Notes under the pieces: generated by a model | Told to the model about the DNA's origin: nothing | Database searches by the model: none | The model's input: the letters and a program-made list of their open reading frames with translations, nothing else | In this document: one piece after another, positions 42,480 to 50,716 of the stretch | Layout: each line of letters begins with the position of its first letter | How positions within the stretch are numbered: position 1 is the stretch's first letter | Translations under genes and position numbers: made by a program | DNA from: Desulfitobacterium hafniense DCB-2 | Lineage (GTDB): Bacteria; Bacillota; Desulfitobacteriia; Desulfitobacteriales; Desulfitobacteriaceae | Assembly: GCF_000021925.1 (NCBI RefSeq) | Contig: NC_011830.1 | Coordinates: 1,202,501-1,266,500 of the forward strand | Direction: 5' to 3' | DNA: 64,000 bases

Positions 42480-43370
42480 ATGATGATGAGCAGGGCGAAA
42501 ACGGTACAATCCTTGGCTGTCATCACTTTGATTTTTCTGATGATCGCCGGTTCGATAGGGTTATCCTCGGGAATGACCAAAGAAGAGCTGGAGTATCGTC
42601 CCCTGACCTTGAGCGAGGTAACAAAGCTTTTTGCCCAAAAAGGGCTTAAGCTTGAAGCGGTGGCAAGAGAAGGATTTGAGGATACGGTGCTGCTGGGCAT
42701 TGAACCTGAGATATTTCGCATCCGTGGCTCTGAGGATTTAGTATGGATCTACCCCTTTTCCTCCCATAGGGAACGGGAGCAGCTGGCCGGGCATTACTGG
42801 AGATTTAACGACGAAATGATGGCGGTGTTTTTGCCTCACAGCCAGCTTTTCCAGACCCTGGCGGCGAAGAATATGTTCATCGTGTACTGCCCTTTGCTGG
42901 ACATAGAAAGCTTAAAGACGATGGGGCCGGACTATGCTTCCTATGTGCAACGCTCAAAAGCGATCAGGGAATTGGTGCTGAGAGACTTAAATGGCGGGAA
43001 GACGCTGGTTTTCCGGGGAGAGGGTCAATACTGGATGGTTGAGGTAGTGCTTGACTGCTTTGGCCAATTTTATAAAGATGATCAGGGTGTGCTGGGGTAT
43101 GAGAGCTGGAGTGAAGGGAGTTCTGCAGCCAAATACAAGGGGAATCCTTCTCAAGTGGAATCCTTTAACTATAGCCTTGAAGGTAATTATGGCAGCATCA
43201 GTGGAACATGGCATACTCTAGGTCCCGATGGCTTTGCCAGGTTGGGCGGAGGGAGCGGTTTAGTGAGAAAGGCTGAAGACAGCTGTAGTTTCAGTATACA
43301 ATGGAACGGTCGAAGAGAAACCTTTAACCTGGAGGTGGATCCTTTCGGAATGATACGGTTGCCTTATTAA
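42480..43370 (+). CDS. Exported protein paralogous to the anti-sigma sensor domain
   Basis: A 296-residue protein with an N-terminal membrane or signal segment (SLAVITLIFLMIAGSIGLSS ~11-30). The remainder matches the ectodomain of the anti-sigma factor at 3061-4185: AAKNM in both (AAKNMFIVY / AAKNMVLVM), GEGQYWMVEVV / GEGEHWEAKLV, YKGNP, and FSIQWNGRRETFNL / FSAEWNGEEESFEL. It therefore carries the same unnamed extracytoplasmic domain without the zinc finger. ATG 42480 behind GAGGAGGG. Neighbours do not reveal its job. Confidence 0.8.
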   Translation: MMMSRAKTVQSLAVITLIFLMIAGSIGLSSGMTKEELEYRPLTLSEVTKLFAQKGLKLEAVAREGFEDTVLLGIEPEIFRIRGSEDLVWIYPFSSHREREQLAGHYWRFNDEMMAVFLPHSQLFQTLAAKNMFIVYCPLLDIESLKTMGPDYASYVQRSKAIRELVLRDLNGGKTLVFRGEGQYWMVEVVLDCFGQFYKDDQGVLGYESWSEGSSAAKYKGNPSQVESFNYSLEGNYGSISGTWHTLGPDGFARLGGGSGLVRKAEDSCSFSIQWNGRRETFNLEVDPFGMIRLPY

Positions 43371-43476
43371 AAGGAAACTTATTAAAAGGAGATAGCTTGG
43401 CGATACCTTGTATGGGCAATGGTTTGTGGGATATAATATAAAGAAATTTTTCTGCGCAGTGAGCGGTAAGACAGAA

Positions 43477-43516
43477 AGTCCACGGCTTTCATCTCAGGAA
43501 GAGGGCGCCGTGGACT
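43477..43516 (+). promoter_or_regulatory. Leader hairpin before DAHP synthase
   Basis: AGTCCACGGC (43477-43486) and GCCGTGGACT (43507-43516) are perfect complements around a 20-base loop, ending 23 bases before ATG 43540. It may govern translation or be an attenuator-type element; no T-run is present. The open frame also runs through this region, so an upstream start cannot be excluded. Confidence 0.5.
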
Positions 43517-43539
43517 ATTATATCAGGGGGTTTGGAGTT

Positions 43540-44367
43540 ATGAATTTGCCTTTAGTGGGGTTAAAGGATGAACGAAGTACGATCAGGATAGGGGATACGA
43601 CTATCGGAGCCCGTGAGGTCGTGCTGATGGCCGGTCCTTGTGCCGTGGAATCCGGAGAACAGATGCGGGCCGCTGCCCAAGGGGTCAAAGCAGCCGGCGG
43701 CAAGATTTTAAGAGGGGGAGTCTATAAGCCCCGCACTTCCCCCTATAGCTTCCAGGGGTTAGGGGAAGAAGGAATAGACTATCTGAGGGAAGCTGCAGCG
43801 GAATATGGACTTCTTACTGTGACGGAGGTTATGGATGAACGCAGCCTGGATGTGCTGGTGGATAAAGTGGATATTCTGCAGGTAGGGTCCCGCAACATGC
43901 AAAACTTCCACCTTCTTAAGCTGCTGGGGGAGGTAAGAAACCCGGTGATTCTGAAGCGGGGCCTGGCGGCCACGGTGGAGGAATGGCTTGCGGCTGCAGA
44001 ATATATCTTAGCCGGCGGGAATGCTCAGGTGATTCTTTGCGAGCGGGGGATTCGCACCTTTGAGCCCAGCACCCGCAATACCCTGGACCTCAGTGCGGTG
44101 AGCCTGGTGAAAGTGCTTTCCCATCTGCCGGTCATTGTGGATCCCAGCCATGCGGCTGGGAGGGTGGATATCATTCCTGCTTTAGCCAAGGCCGCTGTAG
44201 CGGTAGGAGCCGATGGGCTGCTGATCGAAGTCCATCCCCATCCTGAGGAAGCCCAAAGCGACGGGATGCAATCTCTGACTCCGGAGCAGTTTGCCCGACT
44301 CGCCGCAGAGCTCCGGCCCATCGCTCAAAGCGTCGGACGAAGTATGGCTCATTCTCCAAAGGCCTGA
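43540..44367 (+). CDS. aroF: 3-deoxy-7-phosphoheptulonate synthase (DAHP synthase, I-beta type)
   Basis: About 275 residues. It has the KDO8P/DAHP fold motifs MAGPCAVESGEQM (~28-40), GGVYKPRTSPYSFQG (~56-70), LQVGSRNMQNF (~113-123) and VIVDPSHAAGR (~206-216, metal Asp). It condenses PEP and erythrose-4-phosphate for aromatic amino acids. The N-terminal ferredoxin-like extension of full-length type I-beta enzymes is missing, so feedback control may differ. ATG 43540 follows GGGGG; the frame is open back to 43408. Confidence 0.93.
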   Translation: MNLPLVGLKDERSTIRIGDTTIGAREVVLMAGPCAVESGEQMRAAAQGVKAAGGKILRGGVYKPRTSPYSFQGLGEEGIDYLREAAAEYGLLTVTEVMDERSLDVLVDKVDILQVGSRNMQNFHLLKLLGEVRNPVILKRGLAATVEEWLAAAEYILAGGNAQVILCERGIRTFEPSTRNTLDLSAVSLVKVLSHLPVIVDPSHAAGRVDIIPALAKAAVAVGADGLLIEVHPHPEEAQSDGMQSLTPEQFARLAAELRPIAQSVGRSMAHSPKA

Positions 44368-44420
44368 TCCCATGCTGGAAAAGGAAGAAAAGATCCTGAA
44401 AATAAAATCATGAACCTTTA

Positions 44421-44470
44421 AGCAAGGGGGACTGAGAGCAGGTTAAGGGGGCTCATGGTCCTCCTTGCTC
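44421..44470. terminator. Hairpin between convergent DAHP synthase and dinB-unit genes
   Basis: AGCAAGGGGGAC pairs with GTCCTCCTTGCT with one mismatch. Confidence 0.6.
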
Positions 44471-44729
44471 ACATCTTATAGAGAAACCATTTGCATGTAT
44501 GAAGTTCATACTTCAGCTCATAAATCTTAAGAAGCCCGTTGCTGATGCTTTGACAGCGAAAAATAAGCATGGGATTGCCGGCCAGTTTTTCTTCGGATTT
44601 GGAGATGATTTTGTCGACGGCAATGACGACAGGGCTATCTTCGAAGTAGGCCTTGAATTTAAGGGGCCGGGGCATGCCCTGATCATTGAAATGGGCGATC
44701 ATCTCCAGGGGCTGCATCATAACCTTCAC
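44469..44729 (-). CDS. Small conserved-looking protein downstream of dinB
   Basis: About 86 residues beginning near VKVMMQPLEMIAHFNDQGMP, continuing RPLKFKAYFEDSPVVIAVDK and SEEKLAGNPMLIFRCQSISN, and ending with a Y/W-rich KYELHTCKWFLYKM. It is 25 bases after the polymerase stop and on the same strand, so it is in an operon with dinB. I do not recognise a named family, but the pattern is consistent with the small genes that accompany Y-family polymerases in Bacillota. GTG 44729 is preferred, being ~12 bases after AAGGAGGG. Confidence 0.65.
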   Translation of the reverse strand: MKVMMQPLEMIAHFNDQGMPRPLKFKAYFEDSPVVIAVDKIISKSEEKLAGNPMLIFRCQSISNGLLKIYELKYELHTCKWFLYKM

Positions 44730-44754
44730 GAAAAGCACTCCCTCCTTTTTAGAG

Positions 44755-46008
44755 CTAAAGCAGGCTGGTCATGGCCGGATACTCCTCTTCAGCGATGACT
44801 CCCCCAGTCATGGATTTAAGGCCGGAGTGGAGATAAGAGGAGCGCATAATAGCCTGAGAGCCAAAGCGCTGGCGAATGATATCGACAGCCTGGTCCACTT
44901 TCCGATCCCGCTCGTAATCCTTAGTGAAAAAGGAAAACTGCAGGAAATCGTTTTGACAGAGCTCAGAGGCCCGGACTCCCAGATGTCTCAGGGGCTGACC
45001 TTTCCATAATTCGTCAAAGAGCTGGCAGGCAATCTCCCATAGCTCATTGGTACAGTCTGTAGCGTGGGAGAGTTTGCGTTGATGGGAATAGGAAAGGAAT
45101 TCATGGGTTCGAAAGGAAATGGATATCAGCCGGGCAAAGTATTGATCATGCCTTAAGCGGGCGCTGACCGTTTCCACAAGGGAGAGAAGAACCAGGTGAG
45201 CCTCTCTGCGGTTTTTTACATCGAAGGATGTGGTGGTGGAATTGCCCATGCCTTTGACCGCTACCCGGCCGCCGGGGCGGACGGGGGAGTTTTCAATGCC
45301 GTGAGCATAATTCCAAATCAGCAGGCCGTGACTTTTCATGATCCCTTTCAAGAGGCGAGGGTCGGTGTGCGCCAGCTCTCCGATGGTTTTGATATTGCGG
45401 GAGAGGAGCTGGCGGGTGGTTGCCCTTCCGACCATGAAGAGTTCCCCCACGGGTAAGGGCCACATTTTCTCAGCAATCTCTTCAGGGAATAAGGTATGGA
45501 CTTGGTCGGGTTTTTGGAGTTCGGAAGCCATCTTTGCCAACAGTTTATTGGTGGAAATACCGATATTTACGGTAAAGCCCAGCTCGTTCCTGATTCGCTC
45601 CTTGATTTTATAAGCGGTAGCCAGAGGGTCCCCAAAGAGAAGGTCCATGGCGGTGAAGTCCAGAAAATATTCGTCCACGGAAAACTGTTGGATTAGAGGG
45701 GAATAGTCTCTTAAAATAAGGCTTAGAGCCTCGCTGCACTGACGGAAGAGGAGATAATTAGGCCTGGCAATGATCAGGTCCGGACATTTGGCGAGGGCGG
45801 AGTATAAAGTCTCCCCGGTTTTAATAGCATATTCCTTAGCCGGGATCGACTTGGCCAGAACAATCCCGTGCCGGGTCAAGGGATCGCCGCCCACCACGGA
45901 AGGGATAGTCCTTAAATCCAGAGGATCTCCCTGCTGAAGGCGATAGACGGCTTCCCAGGAAAGGTAGGCCGAGTTAACATCAATATGAAAAATGATCGAT
46001 TTGCTCAA
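44755..46008 (-). CDS. dinB: DNA polymerase IV (Y-family, DinB)
   Basis: A 417-residue translesion polymerase. It has HIDVNSAYLSWEA (~8-20, first catalytic Asp), SVDEYFLDFTAM (~109-120, the S-x-D-E pair), GISTNKLLAKMASELQKPD (~150-168), and MGNSTTTSFDV in the little-finger region. Bypasses damaged template. TTG 46008 behind AGGTGGT. A LexA-like GAATATATGTTC at 46104-46115 suggests SOS control. Confidence 0.94.
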   Translation of the reverse strand: MSKSIIFHIDVNSAYLSWEAVYRLQQGDPLDLRTIPSVVGGDPLTRHGIVLAKSIPAKEYAIKTGETLYSALAKCPDLIIARPNYLLFRQCSEALSLILRDYSPLIQQFSVDEYFLDFTAMDLLFGDPLATAYKIKERIRNELGFTVNIGISTNKLLAKMASELQKPDQVHTLFPEEIAEKMWPLPVGELFMVGRATTRQLLSRNIKTIGELAHTDPRLLKGIMKSHGLLIWNYAHGIENSPVRPGGRVAVKGMGNSTTTSFDVKNRREAHLVLLSLVETVSARLRHDQYFARLISISFRTHEFLSYSHQRKLSHATDCTNELWEIACQLFDELWKGQPLRHLGVRASELCQNDFLQFSFFTKDYERDRKVDQAVDIIRQRFGSQAIMRSSYLHSGLKSMTGGVIAEEEYPAMTSLL

Positions 46009-46341
46009 GATCCAATCACCACCTATGTAGAAAAACCATATTCATAATGAAGCGCTCTTTGTGAATGGAGTGGGAGCCAGGGTCTGCGCTATCTATTATA
46101 ATAGAATATATGTTCTGCATCAATAGAAACAAATATTCTATTATTGTCATAAAATCCCTTGAATACTAAATTCAAGGGAGCTATTTGGCAGTGGAGCAAA
46201 AAATCCAAACAAAAAGTCGATTTTTTAATAAAATGTTCGGATTTTAGACTTGAATTATTGAAGAGCATAAGGTATAGTTGTTAGGGTTTGGCTGCTGTTA
46301 AGTTTTGACTGCCGTTAAGTTTAACCGAGGAGGAATAAGCC
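46009..46341. other. Divergent control region between dinB and FAD oxidoreductase
   Basis: Besides the LexA-like box it holds a 9-bp hairpin CCCTTGAAT / ATTCAAGGG (46156-46178) and, for the rightward gene, TTGAAT (46250-46255), 17 bases, TATAGT (46273-46278). Nothing else is visible. Confidence 0.6.
46104..46115 (-). promoter_or_regulatory. LexA-like SOS box upstream of dinB
   Basis: GAATATATGTTC differs by one base from the Bacillota LexA consensus GAAC-N4-GTTC. It is about 100 bases upstream of the dinB start. Confidence 0.45.
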
Positions 46342-47775
46342 TTGAAAAAGTATAATGTGATCATCGTTGGGGCAGGCCCCGCCGGAATTTTTGCCAGTTA
46401 TGAATTAGCGACGCAAGCTCCTGAATCTGCTGTTCTTTTGATTGAAAAAGGACGGGATATCTATAAACGCAGTTGTCCTATTTTGAAAAAGACTCTTTCG
46501 AAATGTCCGCCCCCCAATAAGCAAAGAGAGTTCGCCAGCTGCACTCCTGCCTGCTCTATTACCAACGGTTTTGGCGGTGCGGGAGCCTATTCTGATGGGA
46601 AATTCAATATCACCACCGAGTTTGGCGGATGGCTCACCGAGTATTTGCCTCCTTCGGAGGTGTTGAGCCTCATTCACTATGTGGATCAGATTAACTTAAA
46701 GCATGGAGCGACCAGTTCACTGACCGATCCCAGCACTCCTACGGTAAAGGAGATTGAGAGAAAGGCCCTGGGAGCCGGCTTGAAGCTGCTCCGGGCCCAA
46801 GTCCGCCATCTGGGAACAGAATTAAACCTGGAAATCCTCAAGGATATTTATGAGTACCTCAAAGGAAAAATCGACATGGTGTTCGAAACGGAAGTCGCCG
46901 ATATTATGACCGCTGAAGCGGAAGGACACCTGCAGGTTAAAGGCATCCGTACCAATAAGGGAGAGGAGTATTATGCTCCTAAAGTAGTCGTGGTTCCCGG
47001 ACGGGATGGTTCGGAATGGTTCAAGGATGTCTTGAAGAAGTACAATCTGGAAATGAGCAGCAACCAGGTGGATGTGGGGGTTCGGGTAGAAACCCTGGAT
47101 ACCATCATGGAAGATATTAACGAGAATTTGTATGAAGGGAAATTTCTCTATCGGACCTCTGTAGGGACTACGGTGAGAAGCTTCTGCAGCAATCCTTCCG
47201 GCCATGTGGTTATTGAGAATCATACCGGGGTTATGCTGGCCAATGGCCATGCTTACCGAGATAAGAATCTGGGCAGCCATAATACCAATTTTGCCCTGCT
47301 GGTATCCCATAACTTCTCCTATCCTTTCAACAAGCCTACGGAGTATGCCAAGAACATTTCCCGGCTGGCTAATGATTTATCCAACGGCAGCGTGCTGCTG
47401 CAGACCTTTGGGGACATCATGAAGGGCCGCCGTTCCACAGAGAAGCGGGTCAAAGAAAGTTTTGTGGAGCCCACCCTCAAAGAAGCTGTACCTGGTAATT
47501 TAGGGTTGGTGCTTCCTTATTCCACCATGAAGAGCATCATTGAGATGATTGAGGCCCTGGATAAAGTGACGCCTGGTATAGCCTCTGAGCACACCTTGCT
47601 TTATGGCGTGGAAGCCAAGTTCTACTCTTCCCGTCCCAAGCTGAAAAATAACTTTGAGACGGAGATTGCAGGACTTTATGCCGGGGGAGACGGAGCGGGA
47701 ATTACCCGGGGACTGGCTCAGGCCGAGGCCTGCGGAGTGAAAATCGCGCGCAATATCATTGAGGAAAACAGCTAA
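46342..47775 (+). CDS. FAD-dependent oxidoreductase (NAD(P)/FAD fold)
   Basis: A 477-residue flavoprotein. N-terminal VIIVGAGPAGIFASYELA (~6-23) is the dinucleotide-binding Rossmann motif, followed by IEKGRDIYKRSCPI. C-terminal GLYAGGDGAGITRGLAQAEA (~447-466) closes the FAD domain. Cys-rich FASCTPACSITNGFGGAGAY (~64-83) is typical of the uncharacterised FAD dehydrogenase group found in anaerobes. Substrate unknown. TTG 46342 behind GAGGAGG. Confidence 0.88.
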   Translation: MKKYNVIIVGAGPAGIFASYELATQAPESAVLLIEKGRDIYKRSCPILKKTLSKCPPPNKQREFASCTPACSITNGFGGAGAYSDGKFNITTEFGGWLTEYLPPSEVLSLIHYVDQINLKHGATSSLTDPSTPTVKEIERKALGAGLKLLRAQVRHLGTELNLEILKDIYEYLKGKIDMVFETEVADIMTAEAEGHLQVKGIRTNKGEEYYAPKVVVVPGRDGSEWFKDVLKKYNLEMSSNQVDVGVRVETLDTIMEDINENLYEGKFLYRTSVGTTVRSFCSNPSGHVVIENHTGVMLANGHAYRDKNLGSHNTNFALLVSHNFSYPFNKPTEYAKNISRLANDLSNGSVLLQTFGDIMKGRRSTEKRVKESFVEPTLKEAVPGNLGLVLPYSTMKSIIEMIEALDKVTPGIASEHTLLYGVEAKFYSSRPKLKNNFETEIAGLYAGGDGAGITRGLAQAEACGVKIARNIIEENS

Positions 47776-47820
47776 AGAATATTGATGCTCTTTCCTTGAG
47801 CAAGTCTGGGATGAAAGTTG

Positions 47821-47863
47821 AAAAAAGCGGCTGGTCACAATCCAATGTGACAGCCGCTTTTTC
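47821..47863. terminator. Bidirectional terminator between FAD gene and putP
   Basis: AAAAAGCGGCTG(G)TCACA and TGTGACAGCCGCTTTTT form a long stem with T/A runs on both sides. Confidence 0.92.
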
Positions 47864-47880
47864 GGTTAATTTAAGCTCCC

Positions 47881-49341
47881 TTAGTTACCTTTTGTCTCAG
47901 CTGCAGATTTAGCAAACTCATCCAGGATCTCTTGGGAGGGCTCAGTGGTCAGCAGACTGACGATAATGATCGAAAGCAAGCCCATGATAAAGCCGGGGAT
48001 CATTTCATAGACGGCGGCGAAGGTCGGGAACTGCTCCCAAAGGATTACGGTGGCAGAGCCCACGATCATACCGGCCAGAGCTCCCCATTTGTTCATCCGT
48101 TTCCAGTAGAGGCTGAGGAGAATAACGGGGCCGAAGGCGGAACCAAAGCCGGCCCAGGCGTAGCCTACCAGATTGAGGATGGTATCGTTTTGAGTCCAGG
48201 CCAGATAGGTGGCCAGTAGAGCAACGAGCAAAACACAGAGACGGCTGACGAAAACCAATTCCTTATCTTTGGCCTCACGGTGGAAGAGAATCCGGTAAAT
48301 ATCCTCGGTCAGGGAGCTGGAGGTCACCAGAAGCTGCGAAGAAATAGTGCTCATAATGGCGGCCAGAATAGCGGAGATCAGGAGCCCGGTGACGATGGGA
48401 TGGAAGAGGATTTTTCCCAGCTCGATAAACACTGTCTCAGGATCGGCCAGAGTCAGGCCATGGGTGGCAAAGTAAGCGATTCCCAGGAGACCGGTAAGCA
48501 TAGCCCCCACTTCGGAAAAGACCATCCAACTCATGCCGATACGGCGGGATTTTTTGATTTCGCTTACCGAAGAGATGGCCATAAAACGGACAATAATATG
48601 GGGCTGGCCGAAATAGCCTAAACCCCAGGCCAGAAGAGAGATGATACCGATGACACTGGTTCCGGTGAAGATATTCAAGAGTGCCGGATCAATGGTTTGA
48701 ATGGTGGTGAAGGAAGAGCCGAGGCCGCCGCTGTGCCAGAGGGTGACCACCGGCACCATGGTTAAAGCGGTGACCATGATTAATCCCTGGACAAAGTCTG
48801 TAAAGCTGACCGCTAAGAATCCCCCGATCAGGGTATACCCCACGATGACCAGAAGAATCAGCCAAAGCCCCGTATGGTAACCGATGCCAAAGGTGGTATT
48901 AAAGAGGACGGCGCCGGAAACCAAACCGGAAGAAACATAGAAAGTAAAGAAAATGATAATAACAAGTGCGGAAACTAAACGGATCACATGGGAAGTATCA
49001 CGAAAACGATGGCCAAGGAAAGAAGGGATGGTAATGGAATTGCTGGCGATTTCTGTGTAAGAACGCAGGCGGGGAGCTACATAGAGCCAGTTGAAATAAG
49101 CGCCGATGGTAAGTCCGACCACAATCCAGCCGGAACTGATTCCCGCAGCGAACATAGCCCCTGGCAGCCCCATCATGAGCCAGCCGCTCATATCCGAGGC
49201 ACCGGCGCTTAAAGCTGTGACCGCAGGGCCCAGGGTTCGTCCTCCAATCATGTAATCGGATAGGTTTGTGGTTCTTTTGTAAGAATAATACCCGATGGCC
49301 AGCATCATGACCATATAGAAAATGACCGAAAAAGCAATCAC
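47881..49341 (-). CDS. putP: Sodium/proline symporter
   Basis: A 486-residue SSS-family transporter with ~13 segments. GRTLGPAVTALSAGASDMSG (~34-53) includes the Na+-site region, and GGFLAVSFTDFVQG (~168-181) and SSQLLVTSSSLTEDIYR (~332-348) are PutP hallmarks. It imports proline with sodium. The start is unsure: GTG 49341 has a poor site, since TTGGAG is only a few bases before it. It is the gene following the Mrp operon, which would supply the sodium gradient. Confidence 0.9.
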   Translation of the reverse strand: MIAFSVIFYMVMMLAIGYYSYKRTTNLSDYMIGGRTLGPAVTALSAGASDMSGWLMMGLPGAMFAAGISSGWIVVGLTIGAYFNWLYVAPRLRSYTEIASNSITIPSFLGHRFRDTSHVIRLVSALVIIIFFTFYVSSGLVSGAVLFNTTFGIGYHTGLWLILLVIVGYTLIGGFLAVSFTDFVQGLIMVTALTMVPVVTLWHSGGLGSSFTTIQTIDPALLNIFTGTSVIGIISLLAWGLGYFGQPHIIVRFMAISSVSEIKKSRRIGMSWMVFSEVGAMLTGLLGIAYFATHGLTLADPETVFIELGKILFHPIVTGLLISAILAAIMSTISSQLLVTSSSLTEDIYRILFHREAKDKELVFVSRLCVLLVALLATYLAWTQNDTILNLVGYAWAGFGSAFGPVILLSLYWKRMNKWGALAGMIVGSATVILWEQFPTFAAVYEMIPGFIMGLLSIIIVSLLTTEPSQEILDEFAKSAAETKGN

Positions 49342-49495
49342 TCCAACATCACTCTCCTCAATTTTAAAAATTTATCTATATAAAGAAACTATTATAGTAC
49401 ACATAATAATATCATAAGACCTTAAGATTTATAAGTAGGCAATGAATAAGTATACATAATTTTTTAATATTTTTTCAATTATTTCAACTGGAAAA

Positions 49496-49551
49496 AGAAA
49501 AGCAACCTTGGTCCCACTCAATTAATGTTTAAGTGGTCCGTGGTTGCCTTT
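49496..49551 (-). terminator. Terminator of the mrp/mnh operon
   Basis: On the minus strand AAGGCAACCACGGACCACTT pairs (imperfectly) with GGGACCAAGGTTGCTTTTC, ahead of a T-rich tract. Confidence 0.7.
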
Positions 49552-49583
49552 CAGGTTTTGAACAAGACCTTCAGTGATAAAAT

Positions 49584-49943
49584 TTAAGCTTTCTCCAGCA
49601 CTTCTTTCAAATCGTCGCGAACGCTTGCCTTAGCCAAAGGGACCTGGGCACGATAGGCAGAGCGGCAGATCACATGGGAGGAAACGGGAGAGGTCAGAAA
49701 CACAAAGAAAATGCCCAGGAATAATTTGATGCTGAAATAATCCTCCACAAATAAGAAAAAGAGGAAGGTTCCCAGCAGAACAAATAATACTCCTAAGGTA
49801 GAGCTTTTGGCGAGAGCATGGGCACGATTATAGACATCCGGGAGACGAATGAAGCCAATGGCACTGAGGAAGCCGAAGATGGTTCCCATTAAAATAATGA
49901 TCCCGATACCTAACTCAATCAAAGTGCTGCCGTTCAATGACAA
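49584..49943 (-). CDS. mnhG: Mrp antiporter subunit G
   Basis: About 119 residues with three segments (STLIELGIGIIILMGTIFGF, LSAIGFIRLPDVYNRAHALA, TLGVLFVLLGTFLFFLF). RLPDVYNRAHA (~32-42) is the MnhG/MrpG signature. Last gene of the operon. TTG 49937 is better spaced from GGGGG than TTG 49943. It overlaps mnhF. Confidence 0.9.
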   Translation of the reverse strand: MSLNGSTLIELGIGIIILMGTIFGFLSAIGFIRLPDVYNRAHALAKSSTLGVLFVLLGTFLFFLFVEDYFSIKLFLGIFFVFLTSPVSSHVICRSAYRAQVPLAKASVRDDLKEVLEKA

Positions 49944-50211
49944 TCCCCCTCTCGATAAAGCGTGCGAAAGCGATGGTTCCGATAAAGGACAGAATCCCGA
50001 TCAATAAAATCACTTCAAAAAAAGCGGTGGTCCTGAGGAGCACGGAAAAAATGGCTACCGAGGCAATAATGTTAATGCCCAGCACATCCAGGGCTTGCAC
50101 GCGGTCAGAGGCCGTGGGCCCTTTGAGGCAACGGTAAATCGTTATCAGGATGGAAAGGGTTGAGAAACATAAGGATAAAAATATAACCCAGAATAAGATT
50201 CCCTCGATCAT
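49915..50211 (-). CDS. mnhF: Mrp antiporter subunit F
   Basis: A 98-residue three-helix protein. CLKGPTASDRVQALDVLGIN (~28-47) is the MrpF signature. It starts at ATGA overlapping the stop of mnhE, so it is tightly coupled. Needed for the full Mrp complex. Confidence 0.92.
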   Translation of the reverse strand: MIEGILFWVIFLSLCFSTLSILITIYRCLKGPTASDRVQALDVLGINIIASVAIFSVLLRTTAFFEVILLIGILSFIGTIAFARFIERGIVIERQHFD

Positions 50212-50687
50212 GGTCGCGTCACCTTCTTAATAGCTTCTTCGAACTTTTCCTTAGAGCGGATCACCGCGTCACTGAGCTCGGGAATATCCATGGCGTGGAT
50301 ATAGAACAGCTTCTTATCCGGAGTGATCTCCATCACCACGGAGCCTGGGGTTAGAGTAAGGAGGAGTGCCAGAAGGGTGACTTCCATATCCGATTCCAGG
50401 CTGGTTGCGAAGGATATAATTCCCGGCTTAATATCGATCTGCGGTTTGATGATTTCCCGGAGCACCAGGATGCTGGAGGTGAAAAGCTCATAGATAAAGA
50501 GAAAAAAGAGCTGTATAACGGCGTGCAAGGTAAAAAGGTAGAATTTGCTGTCAAGAAAGCGCCGCAAAATGAAGAGGACCAATATACCAAATAAATACCC
50601 GCTGGCAAAGGTTAAGATGCTCCAATCATCCTGAAGAAACATCCATAAAACCCCGATAAATAAATTGATTAGCACCTGCATTGGCAC
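50208..50687 (-). CDS. mnhE: Mrp antiporter subunit E
   Basis: A 159-residue protein with N-terminal hydrophobic segments (~3-60, 60-75) and a soluble C-terminal domain. LLALLLTLTPGSVVMEI and LFYIHAMDI are the MrpE pattern. GTG 50687, seven bases after GAGGTG. Stabilises the complex in known systems. Confidence 0.9.
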   Translation of the reverse strand: MPMQVLINLFIGVLWMFLQDDWSILTFASGYLFGILVLFILRRFLDSKFYLFTLHAVIQLFFLFIYELFTSSILVLREIIKPQIDIKPGIISFATSLESDMEVTLLALLLTLTPGSVVMEITPDKKLFYIHAMDIPELSDAVIRSKEKFEEAIKKVTRP

Positions 50688-50716
50688 TGGAAATCACCTC
50701 TTTTCTTCATGCGCAC

